Shown here piece by piece: positions 24,345 through 36,604 of a DNA stretch of 64,000 nt. The translations under genes and the position numbers were made by a program. This DNA comes from Oenanthe sinensis. Lineage: Eukaryota > Streptophyta > Magnoliopsida > Apiales > Apiaceae. The stretch is taken from the NCBI GenBank assembly GCA_028671895.1, contig CM053802.1, positions 864,631 through 928,630 of the forward strand. The letters run 5' to 3'. Position 1 is the first letter of the stretch; each line of letters begins with the position of its first letter. Below the pieces are notes generated by a model. That model had not been told where the DNA came from. It was given only the letters and a program-made list of their open reading frames with translations, and made no database searches.

Positions 24345-24635
24345 CTAGAAGTGGAAAGTTCTCATCATAAAAGAAATATCCAACACCAAAATCGTGCAAG
24401 AATTCTCATTAACCAAATAAAATTCCGCCACAACCAGAGGAAAATCATCATCCCCATAGGAAAATCTACCAAACAAAACCCTAAGAATCTTATAACCATT
24501 GCTCACAGAATCAAAACTAAACCCAAGATTAAAGCAATGTGGGTATATCTCAGGCTTAGGAAGCAAATTAAACAACCTAGTTAACAGGTTCCAAATATAC
24601 AACACTCCCACATGTATATCAGCAAAGAGTAACAA
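24345..24635 (-). pseudogene. F-box-associated (FBA) domain fragment
   Basis: A 96-codon frame with LYIWNLLTRLFNLLPKPE, FNLGFSFDSVSNGYKILRV and FPLVVAEFYLVNENS. This is the text of the FBA domain of plant F-box proteins (xxWNPxTRxxxxLP, then GFxxDxxxxxYKVxRv, then vEvYsLxxxSW). The usual NP is replaced by NL, no F-box lies upstream and the text degenerates after VNENS. It is therefore taken as a truncated relic, unrelated to the At2g35280-like gene at 19459-20417. Confidence 0.6.
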
Positions 24636-24804
24636 GCAGTAAACATGAAAATAATCTCAAATAATTTTTTAGAAAAACATATTCGAACCAAGATCTGAAT
24701 TTAATATCAAAAGACTACAATATATAAAAGCTATTTTAACTGTATCAAATCCCTGACTCTTAAGAAACACTACCACCATCTCTTTAGTACAGCAATAGAA
24801 AAAT

Positions 24805-26612
24805 TTAGCGCAGTGCTGCTTTTAGATGGCTAAATATTAGACTAACTGGAACACAATGACCGACTGTCTTCTTCAGGTCCTCCACCTCCGGAATGATATT
24901 TTGAAGACTCTTTTGGTCAGAAGCAATCAACGAAGACAAAGTTTCCGAGACCTTGGCTGCTCCACTTAAAACATCATCGCTAAAACCATCATCCAATGCC
25001 TCAACGTCAAGTGGATGACCAACAATGGAGTGACCATTTAATCCACTCTCTGAGCATGTAAAAGGAACATTCTGAGATGTGCAGCTCCTTTGGGCCTCCA
25101 CTTTAACCTCAGAAAAGTTTAGCGGATCATATATTCCAACACGGGAGTCTGACTCTGAGAACAGGGAGGACTCAGAATAGGGTAGCAATCGAGGCTCTGA
25201 GCCTGCCAAGTACAAGTCAGGCTTATTATCTATATTAACATAGTTTTCAAAATCATGTTTTCTAATTTCATTTGTATATCTCAAGTTTCTTATCCCTTTC
25301 AGATAATTTTTTATATTACCTGTCTTGATGATAGTACCCAAGATGACAGCAGTAGCAGCACCTGAAGTGGCCGGACCAGAATCAATGCAATGCAGAGCGC
25401 CCAAAGATTGAGCTTCAACTTGACTGCCCCCTTTAGATGCTACTCCCACACCAAGTTCTTTGAACCCTCTCAAATGTTTAAACCCGTCTGGATTATTTGG
25501 GGAATTCATTTTTCTTTTCCGAGAAATTTGTTCCTCAGAATTTGTGTCCTCAGATGATACACCATAATGAGACAGTTCATGACCCAAATTCGACTTTCCC
25601 CTTAACTTACTGGATCCTTCTTCCTTGTGATCGACTTCATCAGGAACCAAAGGGGAAGACAGTTCAGTCATTTCATGTTGTGGCTTATCTTCTAACTTTT
25701 GGGCACCTTCCAGCTGAAGAGCATGAAGAATTGCATCTTCTCTACGTGCATATTTCACTGATGTCTTGGATAAGTAGGATAAGTTATCTGCAGAGGCCTT
25801 AACTTTTTCAATGCATTCACTAAATTCAATACAACGAAATGCCTTGACCCTTATAGATTTTTCAATATTGTACCACTCCCTGAACCAATAACAACAACAA
25901 AGGACATTGTCAACAAATTTTATTCAATAATAAATGTGGTATCAATGCAGGGGAACATATCTTCTCAAGTCAAACATCACAACGTAAAGCATACTTTTAA
26001 ATGAACACACAAAGGACACTCAAATAAAAAGAAAACCAAATTTCCTTTGAAAAGTTTATTTATTAAGGCAGTCAATTTAAACAAGAAGCAGTTGCAGAAT
26101 GACTGAATCAACATCCTAATCCAAACAGCTCTAAATTGCCACCTAACATGCAGAATCTACCAAATCAACAACTCTTATAACTACAGTGCACTGACATAAA
26201 GAATATTTAAGAAGTTCAAGAGTGGAAGGTTTTTTTCTTCCAAAAAAGATGGCACCTAATGAAATTAACATGGATCAAAGCACATCGACATCAACTCTCA
26301 GATTACAGTGCACTGAAATTAAAAACATAAAGATAAACGAATACAAGATTACTTATTACTAATTTTTATATAAGATAGTTGTTAATTAAATCAAACATGA
26401 ATGAGCAGAAGCAATTACACGATTCCATCCTCTTTTCCAAGAAGCTTCACTGGTGTATTAGTACCACATCTTCTGGAGGACATAACACTTTCAGAAATCT
26501 GATCAGAAGAAAGTATCTGACCCGGCCACCATGTCCCATTTCGTCTAGATACCCAGAGCAACCGGCCTGGCTCATTCGTCACCTTTGTTCTTGCTTCCTT
26601 AGAATTAGCCAT
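24805..26612 (-). CDS. PWWP-domain protein, At1g51745-like (short paralogue)
   Basis: Two exons: 26612-26419 and 25879-24805, giving 422 aa with GT/AG borders in phase (GT|G restores V in GIVEWYN). Residues about 15-70 hold the PWWP-type chromatin-reader motif: GRLLWVSRRNGTWWPGQI, then TPVKLLGKEDGIVEWYN. It is followed by KSIRVKAFRCIEFSECIEK and VKYARREDAILHALQLE, a block diagnostic of the At1g51745/At3g21295 family. The rest is low-complexity until SIVGHPLDVEALDDGF near the C terminus, also shared by the paralogue at 30233-33980. It is about 280 residues shorter than that copy and lacks its basic C-terminal tail. The function of the family is undefined; methyl-histone or DNA binding is inferred from the fold. 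Confidence 0.9.
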
Positions 26613-29213
26613 CTTTCACTTTTCTAAAACTAAAAACAAAATTCCTGCACAAACTAAAAAGCCCAAAATTAATCAGTTTAACACTTTTAGACACGTAACA
26701 ACAAAATAACATGGAAAAAACAAGATACGTTAAAATAATCATATGAAAACCAGTTGGAAAAAAATGTAAGTTTGTCTTGAAATACAACAAACATGCCTCT
26801 TCGCTAGACCAAAAGAGATTTTTGAACACAAATAATATAGAATTTTCCGGTGAGTTTTCTTCTGGTTGTATACATACATGAATATATATATATATATAAG
26901 CAATTGTTACATGCGTACAAAAATTTTATACGTTACGGACGTTATATGTGCATAACAGTTCATTCACATGGGGTCTACAACGCTCACGGTATTTCTTTTT
27001 GCTCACCATATCTCTTATTATGAGATTTTGCATTAACTTATTGGAATTGAATATTATTACTGCTTACTACTGCTATTAAGCATTAAACTATTACTAGTTT
27101 AAATCCCGTGCAATGCACGAGACACTTTCAATATATTTAAAATATATATTTATTATAATTATGTATTAATTTATTTGATATATTATAACTCTTATTTTAT
27201 ATTATAATATTTTTAGTTCTATACAATATTAAATGGGAAAAATATCATTTTTATTGTTAACCACGTCTGTTAATTACTTATATAACTGTTTTAATATACA
27301 TTGCATATTTATAAAAATATTAAAATACTAATATAAATAAAAATTTAGTTATATGTTTTTCATTTTTATTTTATATTATATAAAAGTAATATTTGTATAA
27401 TAGTTTCTCGCATATTTAAATATATATATGTGTGTGTGTGTATAAAAATACTATAATATTACCATTAAATATCTTTTCATTATTGTTTTTCTATTTTTAC
27501 AATTAAAAATTTAGATAAAGGTATCTTATAGGATTTCTTTCTATATGTGTATATATGTTTGAATTTTTTTTCTAATTTTTAGCCATGTAATGACCGCGAC
27601 GATCTACCATAATAAACCTTTACTCTAGTTATATATAGGATATAATTAGGCGGTTCATGCAATGACAATTTATAATTCTTACAAATTATTTTCAGTGAAA
27701 GCAGATCAAACAACCAGGCCACCCGTTCACAAATACAAATACAAAAATAGAAAAGTAAACATTTTATATATATTGCTAATCTATTTTTTTATGCGGGCTA
27801 AAAAAAGTTTTGTTAGATATTTTTTGTATATATATTTTTCATAATAAGTGGTTATAATGAGAAATGAATATCAAACTTATGAAGGGAAGAAACCATGGAT
27901 AAGAAATTTATACAATTAATAAAAAATCTAAAAAAAGAAAATAACCAAAATACCAAAATAAATAACACGGCAAATCTGTTGCTATTCAACTTTTATATAT
28001 ATAAAGATTTTCTCAATATATTTACTCCATTTCCTCAATATATAGATATATATTACTTGTAGCAATATGTAAATTAATTTGTAATAAATTGATTATTGAT
28101 TTAGATAGGGAATTATAGTTAGGTGCTTGATAGACAGATTCAGTTAGCATTCATTTCAGGTACGAACTCCTTATTCTCTTCTCTCCTTTTAAATTATCAA
28201 TGAACAAATGGTAGTTGTTAGACATGCATATTTAAAGATATAACTGTTACGTGCAAACTACAAACACCCATTTAATTAATTTTATCTCTTTTTAATATGT
28301 TAAGAAAAGATCATATTATATTCAACACCAATTACAATTCTAAATACATATATTTTTTAATGGTGTTTCAATTTGGAGCAGGCAAAACATATAAACTGAA
28401 AGTAGACTTGCAAAATTTGAAATTCGTGCTATTTTTTTAACATTTTTTTGTAAAATGCTTGAGCTTTATTAATGAAGACATAGTCATGATTTTTCTCGGA
28501 GGAGACCTTGTTCACTGACAACCTACCTGAAGCTTCTGTAATGAGCCAGATGCATGCATTGAAGAAAAACCTAGTTGTCCAATATTCTTGTCAGTATTTA
28601 ACAGAATCATGTTAAGTAGAGTGATGATAGAGAGTAAGCACATTATCTTGCATGAACTGTATATGCAATGAGCAGCGCATTGCACACATACAGAATTCTA
28701 CCGATAGCTTACAAAATTCTACTGATGCTATGGAGAGCATACAAAGTGGGCAGCTGAATGCGCAAACATCAGGCAAACATAAGTCAGGCAACGAGTCCAG
28801 AGCCAAGCTAGTAAGTTACCGAGTAAAGCATTTTTAAATTTTCACACCCGTAGTCTCATTAACACACCCAACGTTTTATTGCAGGGGAAAGAAAAAGGGG
28901 TATTGGTTAGAATATAAACCAATGGATTTGAGCTTTTTGGCTTCTATGGCATGGAACTTTCAATAATGCTTAATGATGTCTTATACTATAATAGTATTAA
29001 GATGTTAAGTTTTGATTAGAGAAGGTTATTATTACTTATCAGTTGCTACGTTATAAGAGAATATCATTGTTGCAAAGATAACGTACACTTCTTAACATAT
29101 ACTTGTTACCATGAACTGTAACATTACGATATTTTATTAAAATAATGTAACAAAAAATTTGGCCAACAAGAAAAGAAAAAGCAAAGCCAAAATTCAACAA
29201 TATGACAAAGTAC
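26613..29213. other. Spacer between the PWWP gene and the THG1 fragment
   Basis: Promoter of the short PWWP gene, a (TA)n run near 26882, a Helitron-like terminus at 27094-27122, and AT-rich DNA. At 28640-28830 the plus strand has a compositionally coding-like stretch (QNSTDSLQNSTDAMESIQSG), also open on the minus strand; no family recognised. Confidence 0.5.
27094..27122 (-). mobile_element. Helitron-like 3' terminus (minus strand)
   Basis: On the minus strand the sequence reads CTCGTGCATTGCACGGG, a short hairpin, then ATTTAAACTAG followed by T. A hairpin about 10 bases before CTRR with insertion 5' of T is the Helitron 3' signature. The 5' TC end was not located. Confidence 0.45.
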
Positions 29214-29542
29214 CTGGCTCTCCTTTGATAAAAATTGGTGTCTTTACTAAAAACAATGTCAGGGTAATCTTTCGACACAGCAGTTGCACAAGCATTCATT
29301 AAATTCAAAGCTTTATCATCATTGGGTTGCTCAAATTCATGAACTTGAGAAAATCTGGTAAGAGGGTCAGTTACAAAACCAGTTCAATACAACTTATATA
29401 CACATTTATATCAAGAAAGTGAGAGTATTTGTTACCTTGTGAAATTGGAGAAGTGAATGCGAACAACAACAAGATTGGGAAACATTACTTCGTCATTGAT
29501 CTCGTAATCAACTTTTATATACCCATACTTGCTATTTGCCAT
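29214..29542 (-). pseudogene. THG1: tRNA-His guanylyltransferase (THG1) 5' fragment
   Basis: Two exons, 29542-29436 and 29354-29214, joined by GT/AG: MANSKYGYIKVDYEINDEVM, FPNLVVVRIHFSNFTR, FSQVHEFEQPNDDKALNLMN, ACATAVSKDYPDIVFSKDTN, FYQRRAR. This is the N terminus of THG1, the enzyme that adds the extra 5' G to tRNA-His. The family has RIDGxxF (metal-binding Asp) where this has RIHFSNF. It also has a SDEYSF block (second catalytic Asp/Glu) between DIVF and the FYQRRAS segment; here DIVF runs straight into SKDTNFYQRRA. Both catalytic sites are therefore gone, and no downstream exons (INNQYNTCFW-type text) were seen before 28600. It is a dead fragment, possibly still spliced. Confidence 0.75.
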
Positions 29543-30232
29543 TGCTACTATACTTTCGTTTCTGCTTTTCTGAAAATTTTCCTCTCAGGGGACTTTCGTC
29601 AAACAGGCGTGGCGCATGGTTTTACACCCTTTGTTAGTGTTTCGCTGATACTTTAACTTGGGAAAGAGTGGATTTGAGTCTAGCTCATACTCAGACTCTC
29701 TGAGAGTGTCTTTTGTATTTGGGTCTCGCATGGTTTTACATGTTTTTGTCGACTTCACCTGGAACTATCAAGTTTCTACCACTAAAGCCCTTGACAAAAA
29801 ATACTCCCCCTGTTTCAAAATATACAGTAGATCGCATTTTAAAAATTAATAATTTTATTTATAGAAAAAATAAAAGTAATAATTCTAATAAGATAGTCAA
29901 AATATTTTAAAATATGTGTTAAAAAATCAAACGACATACATTTTAAAATGGAAGGAATATATGATTTAAAAAAATCAAAATTAATATGTTACAAACTCAA
30001 AAACTGTTAGATATATACATCAACGCAACCAAAAACAACCAAGAAACAGAGTGTAGCAAGGTTCCTCAGCATATATCATTACCACAAAAGTACAGGGTGC
30101 TGAAATTTTAGCATCCTCAAAACAAAATGTTAGAATCTATTCTGCCCAACTGTATAAAATCTCTACTTCTAAACATAAAAAACGGACATTTTTTGCAGCC
30201 ACAGCAAGTTTTTTACAATACACGAATGTCAA
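29543..30232. other. Spacer with a small MITE
   Basis: 29802-29962 looks like a TA-flanked Stowaway-type element: TACTCCCCCTGTTTCAAAATATA at the left and ATTTTAAAATGGAAGGAATATA at the right. The rest is the 3' UTR region of the following PWWP gene. No gene recognised. Confidence 0.55.
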
Positions 30233-33200
30233 TCAGTTGATTGCTGCGTTTATCCTGCTGAACACTACTTTCAATGGTATACAAGATAAAGACGGTCCCT
30301 TGACTTTCAGTACCACTGGTTTCTTCACGACAACATTGTGTTTGTGAGAACCTGTAATTGAAGACAACGTTCGTATCTTTTTTGATAACAACCCATTTTT
30401 CCTGGACTTGGATGATTTACTAGTTGAATAACTTTGTTGCGATGAAAGACGTTTTCTAGAAATCTTTCTGCCACGTCGATTTGGTTTTGGCTTCTGCTCA
30501 TTAACCTTATCCAAACCTTGAGAACCATACCCATCTTCATCGTCACAGCATTCACAACTACTTATTAGAATATCACAAGCGCCATCATCCATGGCTTCCA
30601 CTGTAACAGGATGACCAATGATGGGTTGACCAGTCAGTTTACTCATTAGAGAAATATAAGGAACACGACGAGGACCACAGCTTGATTTAACCTCTAAATT
30701 AACATCATACAAATTAGAATCAGGATCATGCACTCTAGGAGTGAAATCTGAGGACTGATATTTCGGGTTCATTGTATAACGGGATTGGCGATAAGGTAGA
30801 GACTTTTGAGAAGTTGTTAATTCAGATTTTGGTACCAACATCCGAGATTTTTTATGAAGGATATGTGTGCCCCAACCTTGCACCTCATCAACCCGAGTAT
30901 CTGTCATTGGTTCGGACTTCATCTGGAAAGCTTGATCGTTGGAGACGACGAAAGCACCAACACCTCCAGGCTTGAGAACTGCCAAGTAATCATTTGATTT
31001 ATCATTAACAGGTTTTTCCAATCCCTGTTTTCTACTTCTGCTATTTCTCAAGTTTCTTTTTCCTTTTGACATCCACTTTGAACTACCTTCTTTTATTTCA
31101 CTGTCAATAACATCAGTGTTTGTAGCACCCGAGCTAGTTGTGCCAGACTCATTGAGTTCCTCGTTCAGCGAAGGCACAGTTTCAACTTGACTGCTTTGAC
31201 TAGATTGAGTTCCAGCAGCTACTTGAGGCTTCTGAGTTGCACAAGGTACATACATTGACGTAAAACCTATTGAAACAAAATTGGCATGTACAAATGTGAG
31301 AAAGATGATTGAATAATGCTATATAGAGTAAGCGTGAGAGAGAAGAAAATCAGTTCTGACAGTGGGCATAGGCTTATAAACTACAAAAGCCCGTACTACT
31401 AGAATAGATGTGCACAAGCACAGTAGGAGAGGGAAAAAAATTAAATTTACGTAACTATGGCTACAAGTTATAACATGCACAGAAAAAGATTAGCTAGTGA
31501 TAGTTAAATAAACATTGACAGCCTGTTATCATCGCACTATATTTACTTGCATACTTAAGACTCATCTCAAGGGCCCGAGGCAACAGAACATAGTGTAGCC
31601 CCATGAAAGTCTAATAATTGAATGACATCAAACAACCGGTAAACTTTTTCCTTACCAAATGTAAACTACTAATCCTAGTATCACCAAACTATGAATCGGG
31701 TACTGCCTCAGCCAGGCAGAACCTCTGTTAAAAACAATAAACTGTATGCTGAAGTCACTTGATGTTGGCAGCTAACACTGACACCCCCCACCCCCCAACA
31801 AAAAAAATAAAATAATATATAACATACAACATCCACAACTCAGCGGGGTCATTATCACGAGTATAAAGAATAAACAATCCACATATCAGAATAAACATTG
31901 TTTACACTTCACATGAACTATCAGCAATTGCGTAAACACAAGTAAAAAAAGGTAAGGCAATCTCTAATTAGTTTTACTTTTCATAATCAATCTTACTTTA
32001 ATAATATTAGGCACAAAAAGAAAGAAAATTTTAACCAGAATATATCCAAAATAATAATTAACAGTACCTGCAAGATTCTCTCCAACCAAAGGCACACCAA
32101 ATAATCTGTTGGAGAAATCGGCATCAGCTTGCCCTGTGCTAGAAATTTCATTCTCTTTCTGTTTGCAACTGATAAGCAAAGCATCATTGGCATGTTCAGA
32201 TGCATTGAAAGAGGTTCCATTCTCTCCGGTGCTGTCCGAGTTATTGTTAATAACCATTGAAAGACTTCCCTTCGATTCAATAGACTCTAACCCAGACACC
32301 TTGCTGTCAGATACTCCGAGTATGGATGATTCAGTTGGACTGGAAACTGGTTCAGATACAACAGGCAGCGTGACCACTGCTGTACTTTCCAAAACCTTTG
32401 CGAGACGGCGGTGGCTTTTCTTTTTCAAAAACTCTTGAACATTTGCAACTAGAGATCGCTTCCTTTTGGTGGATGAGTCTACGCCTATACCAAGGTCCTC
32501 AAGTCCTTTCATACGCTTCATCCCTTCTGTCCCATCATCTTCTGAATCATTGGGGGTTTTTCTGCGCATTCCCTGAGAAGATTGCTTCTTCATATTCGTC
32601 TCTTCAAACGACACACCAGAATGAGACAATTCATGTCCTACCATTGACTTATCCTTGGAACTATTTAATTTGTCAGCTATGTGATAAGTTTCTTCAGCAG
32701 GCAGTGAAGTCTGAGTGGACTCCTTCATATCAATTTCTTTATAATTAGGCTTGTCTATGTTTGAGCATATGTCAGCCTGATCTTTCGATAGTCCAGCACT
32801 TTCAATCTCGAGAGCATGAAGAATTGCATCTTCCCTTCGTGCATATTTCACCCCTCTTTTAAAAGAGCCAGCTGCAGAAACCTTCGCTCTTTCGATACAC
32901 CGATCATATTCTCCGCAACGAAATGCCTTAATGCGTATTGATTTTTCTAGATTATACCAGTCTCTGCAACAATAATATCAAGGGCCCTTGTCAACCAAAT
33001 TATAGAATGGATTAAAAGGAGACGCACACTTGGGATAGGAAGGATGAATGTAAAGTATATATGGCGTACAAGGGATAAGCAATACAAAAAGGAAACATAG
33101 ACAGAATATCAAAACAAGGACATCTTATAGAAACTTACTTATTAGTATAAATCAATCATTCACTGAAGATAAAAGTAACATATCAGACAACTGTATCTTA

Positions 33201-33980
33201 ATGCATCAATATCGCCCATAAGGGCAGGTTTTCTCTATCATTATAAGGACAACCACCACAAACTCATTATAAGGACAATCACCACAAAGAATTTGTTGAC
33301 TAAGATAACTAAAAAAGACACAGAACATATCATATCCACTAGAGGCTACGCGGGATAACATCATTACTTCTAAACACATAAAACTTCGAATTCATGGCAT
33401 GCTCTGATCTCAAGAATTAGAAAAAAGACCCACAAGTTCAGGTAAGCTGCAAATACATAGACATCCATATTCGGACATTACATTATCTTAAAATACTCAA
33501 ACAGTCAAGAGATTATCTAAACATATATTAACGCATAATCGATCTCCACAGGAGCTACAAAGATACATATTAACAGAAGCACAACAAACCCCCGCCAATC
33601 TAAAAAAAAACCCACCTAATATGCAGACTATATCATTTAAATCCAACTTTTAACCAACAAAACACTGACATTTCCCCCCCCCCCCCACCCCCCCCCCCCC
33701 CCAAAAAAAACCCAAAATACACACAAACATATAACAAAATTAAAAAAAAACATCAATTTTAAAAAAAAATGAAAAGCACAGGAACTTACACACTTGCATC
33801 CTCCCTTCCAAGAAGTTTGACCGGAGTACCAGATCTGGGAGTCGTCATACAGTTTTCCGGCAGCTCATCCGGACCCAAAACCCGACCCGGCCACCAAGAC
33901 CCATTTCTCCTTCGGACCCAAACCAACCCGTTTGCAAATTCATCCATCCCCTTTGTCTTTGTTTCCCCAGAACTACCCAT
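30233..33980 (-). CDS. PWWP-domain protein, At1g51745/At3g21295-like (long paralogue)
   Basis: Three exons: 33980-33790, 32963-32068 and 31266-30233, in phase with GT/AG, giving 706 aa. PWWP-type domain at residues about 16-70: ANGLVWVRRRNGSWWPGRVL, then GTPVKLLGREDASVDWYN. It is followed by KSIRIKAFRCGEYDRCIERA and GVKYARREDAILHALEIE, the family signature. The middle is acidic/Ser-rich with the HELSHSGVSFEETN block shared with the short paralogue (HELSHYGVSSEDTN), and KRKRSLVANVQEFLKKKSHR, basic and helical. The C-terminal third has GHPVTVEAMDDG and a basic, NLS-like tail (RRGRKISRKRLSSQQ) ending FSRINAAIN. Predicted nuclear chromatin reader of unknown target. Intron 1 carries a long poly-C tract. 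Both paralogues share exon 1/2 phase, so they arose by tandem duplication. Confidence 0.93.
33664..33702. repeat. Poly-C tract in intron 1 of the long PWWP gene
   Basis: Starting near 33674 there are runs of about 12 and 14 C broken by a single A, followed by A8. In the transcript sense strand this is poly-G, able to form G-quadruplexes. The exact length may be unreliable in assembly. Confidence 0.75.
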
Positions 33981-34956
33981 CTCATCGCCTTTGAACCCCT
34001 ATAATCAAGAATCCCAAAAATGATCAAAACCCCTTTTTGATGTTCAAATGCAAATACCCTTTTCAATCTTTAACACAAAAATTAAAAAAAGATTCAAACT
34101 TTCACTCAAACATGCAACATAAAACCCAGATGAAGTTGTATCCATAAAGAAGATAGATACAATAGATTCAAAACATATGAATGAGATAAACCTCACAAGG
34201 AGAGACTGTAAATTTTAGTATTGAAATAAGATCAGTTGTTTTTGTACCTTTTGTCTGCTCTGTGTGTTTCTTTGAGAGAGAGAGAGAGATGACAACTTCA
34301 GACTTCAACACAGAAAGAAGAGAGATATGTTGTTGCTTTTATTTTTATTTTATTTGTGCAGTGTAATGTGTGTGTATGTATATGTATAGATGTATCTATA
34401 TTAGTTTAATGTAGGGGTAAAAATTATAAAGAAAAAAGAAAGTGGTTTTATTCAGGAGTGACATGTACATTCACACAAGTTATTTCAACAGCTGCGCCAC
34501 GTGGGTGAAGCTGACACATATGTACCCTTGATTTTGACGGTCGTGAGTTATATGGTAAGTAACGGATGTGATTGTTTAGATTGAGCAGGAGGACGCTAGT
34601 TACTTGTATTACAGTACATGTACACTGGTTAAGTCAATCTTTGATATAAGTTGTAGACTTGTAGTCAATATATTCATGTTTTTGACCCTCTGAAAAAGAG
34701 GAGGATTTGCAATGTGATGACTCAAGAATAGAACAATAATCAATGAATGGCAATTCCCCCCGCACCCGCACCAAAAGATTTGATTTTTAATACAGTTTGA
34801 ATTGAATCTGAATTTTTAATGTGTAATTCTGATAAGATTGAATATAGCCTTATCTTTACTTGTAATTTTTACATATTTAAATATGGATGCAGTCTTTTTC
34901 GAATATGTAAAATGTATTGGAATGTAATCTGATATGCAGTTGAGAATTTTGTCATT

Positions 34957-35731
34957 GTCACAGGCATGGGCGAGCAAAAAACCGAATTAAAACCGAAACC
35001 GGTGAAAATCGAACCGAAAAAACCGAAACCGAAACCGAACCGACGGTTGCGGTTTTTGATTTTTAAAAACCGAGACTTTCGGTTCCGGTTCCGGTTATAG
35101 GTCAAAACCGAACCGAAAAAAACCGAACCGAACCGATCATTAAAATAAATAAATTTATTATAATATATATATATATATATAATTTAAGTATTAAATTTCC
35201 CTAGAACATAGTTTTTTCAATTATATTTCATATTACAACATCAACTATACTAATATTGAATGTGGGAATATGACAACCCTTTTACAACATTTTATTCATC
35301 TATTTTCCAATTAAAAAGCATATAATCAGGAGTAAACATCATTAGACATGATTATGTGTTTTTTAGATTGCTTACTACGATAAAGGACATTCACATTTTG
35401 TTGATTCAACCTTAAAATTTGATTGTTAAAGTTTCTTACCTTTTTTTGTAGTGTTATTATGCAGAATGTGATCAAATATTTGATTGTATAAAATTTGAAT
35501 GTAAAAATATAATGATTTAAATTATATTTTTTTTTCATTTTTATTTATCCAGTTTTTTAACCGAAACCGAACCGATAAAAACCGAACCGGTCTTTTTAAA
35601 ACCGAAACCGAAACCGATGGTTCGGTTGCGGTTGCGGTTTTCAATTTTTGAAACCGAAGATATGCGGTTCCGGTTCCGGTTTCGGTCAAAAACCGAACCG
35701 AACCGAACCGCGCTCACCCCTAGTCACATGT
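34957..35731. mobile_element. hAT-like MITE with AACCG arrays
   Basis: Both ends are arrays of AACCGAACCG / CGGTTCGGTT units, over 34975-35135 and 35560-35712. Termini GGGCGAGC (left) and GCTCACCCC (right) are inverted, and GTCACA lies just outside each end (GTCACAG, GTCACAT), suggesting an 8-bp target duplication. The AGGGGTGAGC-type end with GGTTCGG arrays is a common plant hAT MITE design. Confidence 0.65.
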
Positions 35732-36490
35732 TAAAGGTTTGAAACAATGATTCTATCAAAAAAAATAAAAGGACTTCACTTGAAAAAAACATTGTTAGTG
35801 GATTGCCAAAGCGGATTCGCTATATTTGTTGGTTATAATAATTAATTAAAAGATAGGTAATTAAAAAGATCTATAACTCCGATGATATTAGCTAAAACAC
35901 TGTATATGTATTTCTTCCTACCAGATTTTAGACGTTGGCTATATATAACCATTCATAGGAGGTTATTTAAATTTTTTGATAAGTGTTTTTTTACATAATG
36001 TCATTAGAGTGCATCAATTACTAAAAATTGTGTTATCTAGGATATTATTACTAAGGGGTTTATCCCATTGGAGATGCTCTTATGGGCGAAACGAAAGAAC
36101 CTTAAAAAGTATATATTTGAGATTGATGCTAAAATTCTTATTGATTATTGTAAAAGTGTTCTAGTTATTTTGTTCATAGGCCTACGAAAGGCATAATTCA
36201 TTTGCTGAGAAAAGTAGTCCATTCTATGTTAGACTTTAAAGAGTGGTATAAAAATGCTCTTGGTTTTATTTATTATATAATCGTTTTTGAATCAGTTTAA
36301 ATGATGCAAGTTCGATTGTTGTAAAAAAAACTTCTACATATTTAAAATTGTGGATTATGAATAATACATACACTTAAGTATCGCATTAAAGTGATTTTGT
36401 TCATAAAAATAAATATGTTTAAACATATTTCTGAGCACTATATCAATTATCTCATGTTTAAAAAAACTTCTACATTGTTACTGATATTCA

Positions 36491-36604
36491 GACTTGAACA
36501 CTTTGTCGAGTCCTATTAATTGGACTAAATTGTCGAACATACAACCTGACTTGACCACGTTGTCTAGTCCTATTAATTGGACTAAATTGTCGAATATACA
36601 ACCA
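36491..36604. repeat. 57-bp tandem duplication
   Basis: Two adjacent copies (36491-36547, 36548-36604). Each contains TCCTATTAATTGGACTAAAT followed by TGTCGAA; they differ at a few sites. Confidence 0.8.

Noticed and set aside
28612..28837. Opposed 61- and 64-codon ORFs
   Set aside because: Same DNA read on both strands, with a short internal repeat (AATTCTAC-GAT); no family match.
31964..32067. C-terminal extension of the exon 2 frame of the long PWWP gene
   Set aside because: It reads past a clear GT donor at 32067-32066; the exon 3 join restores the family text.
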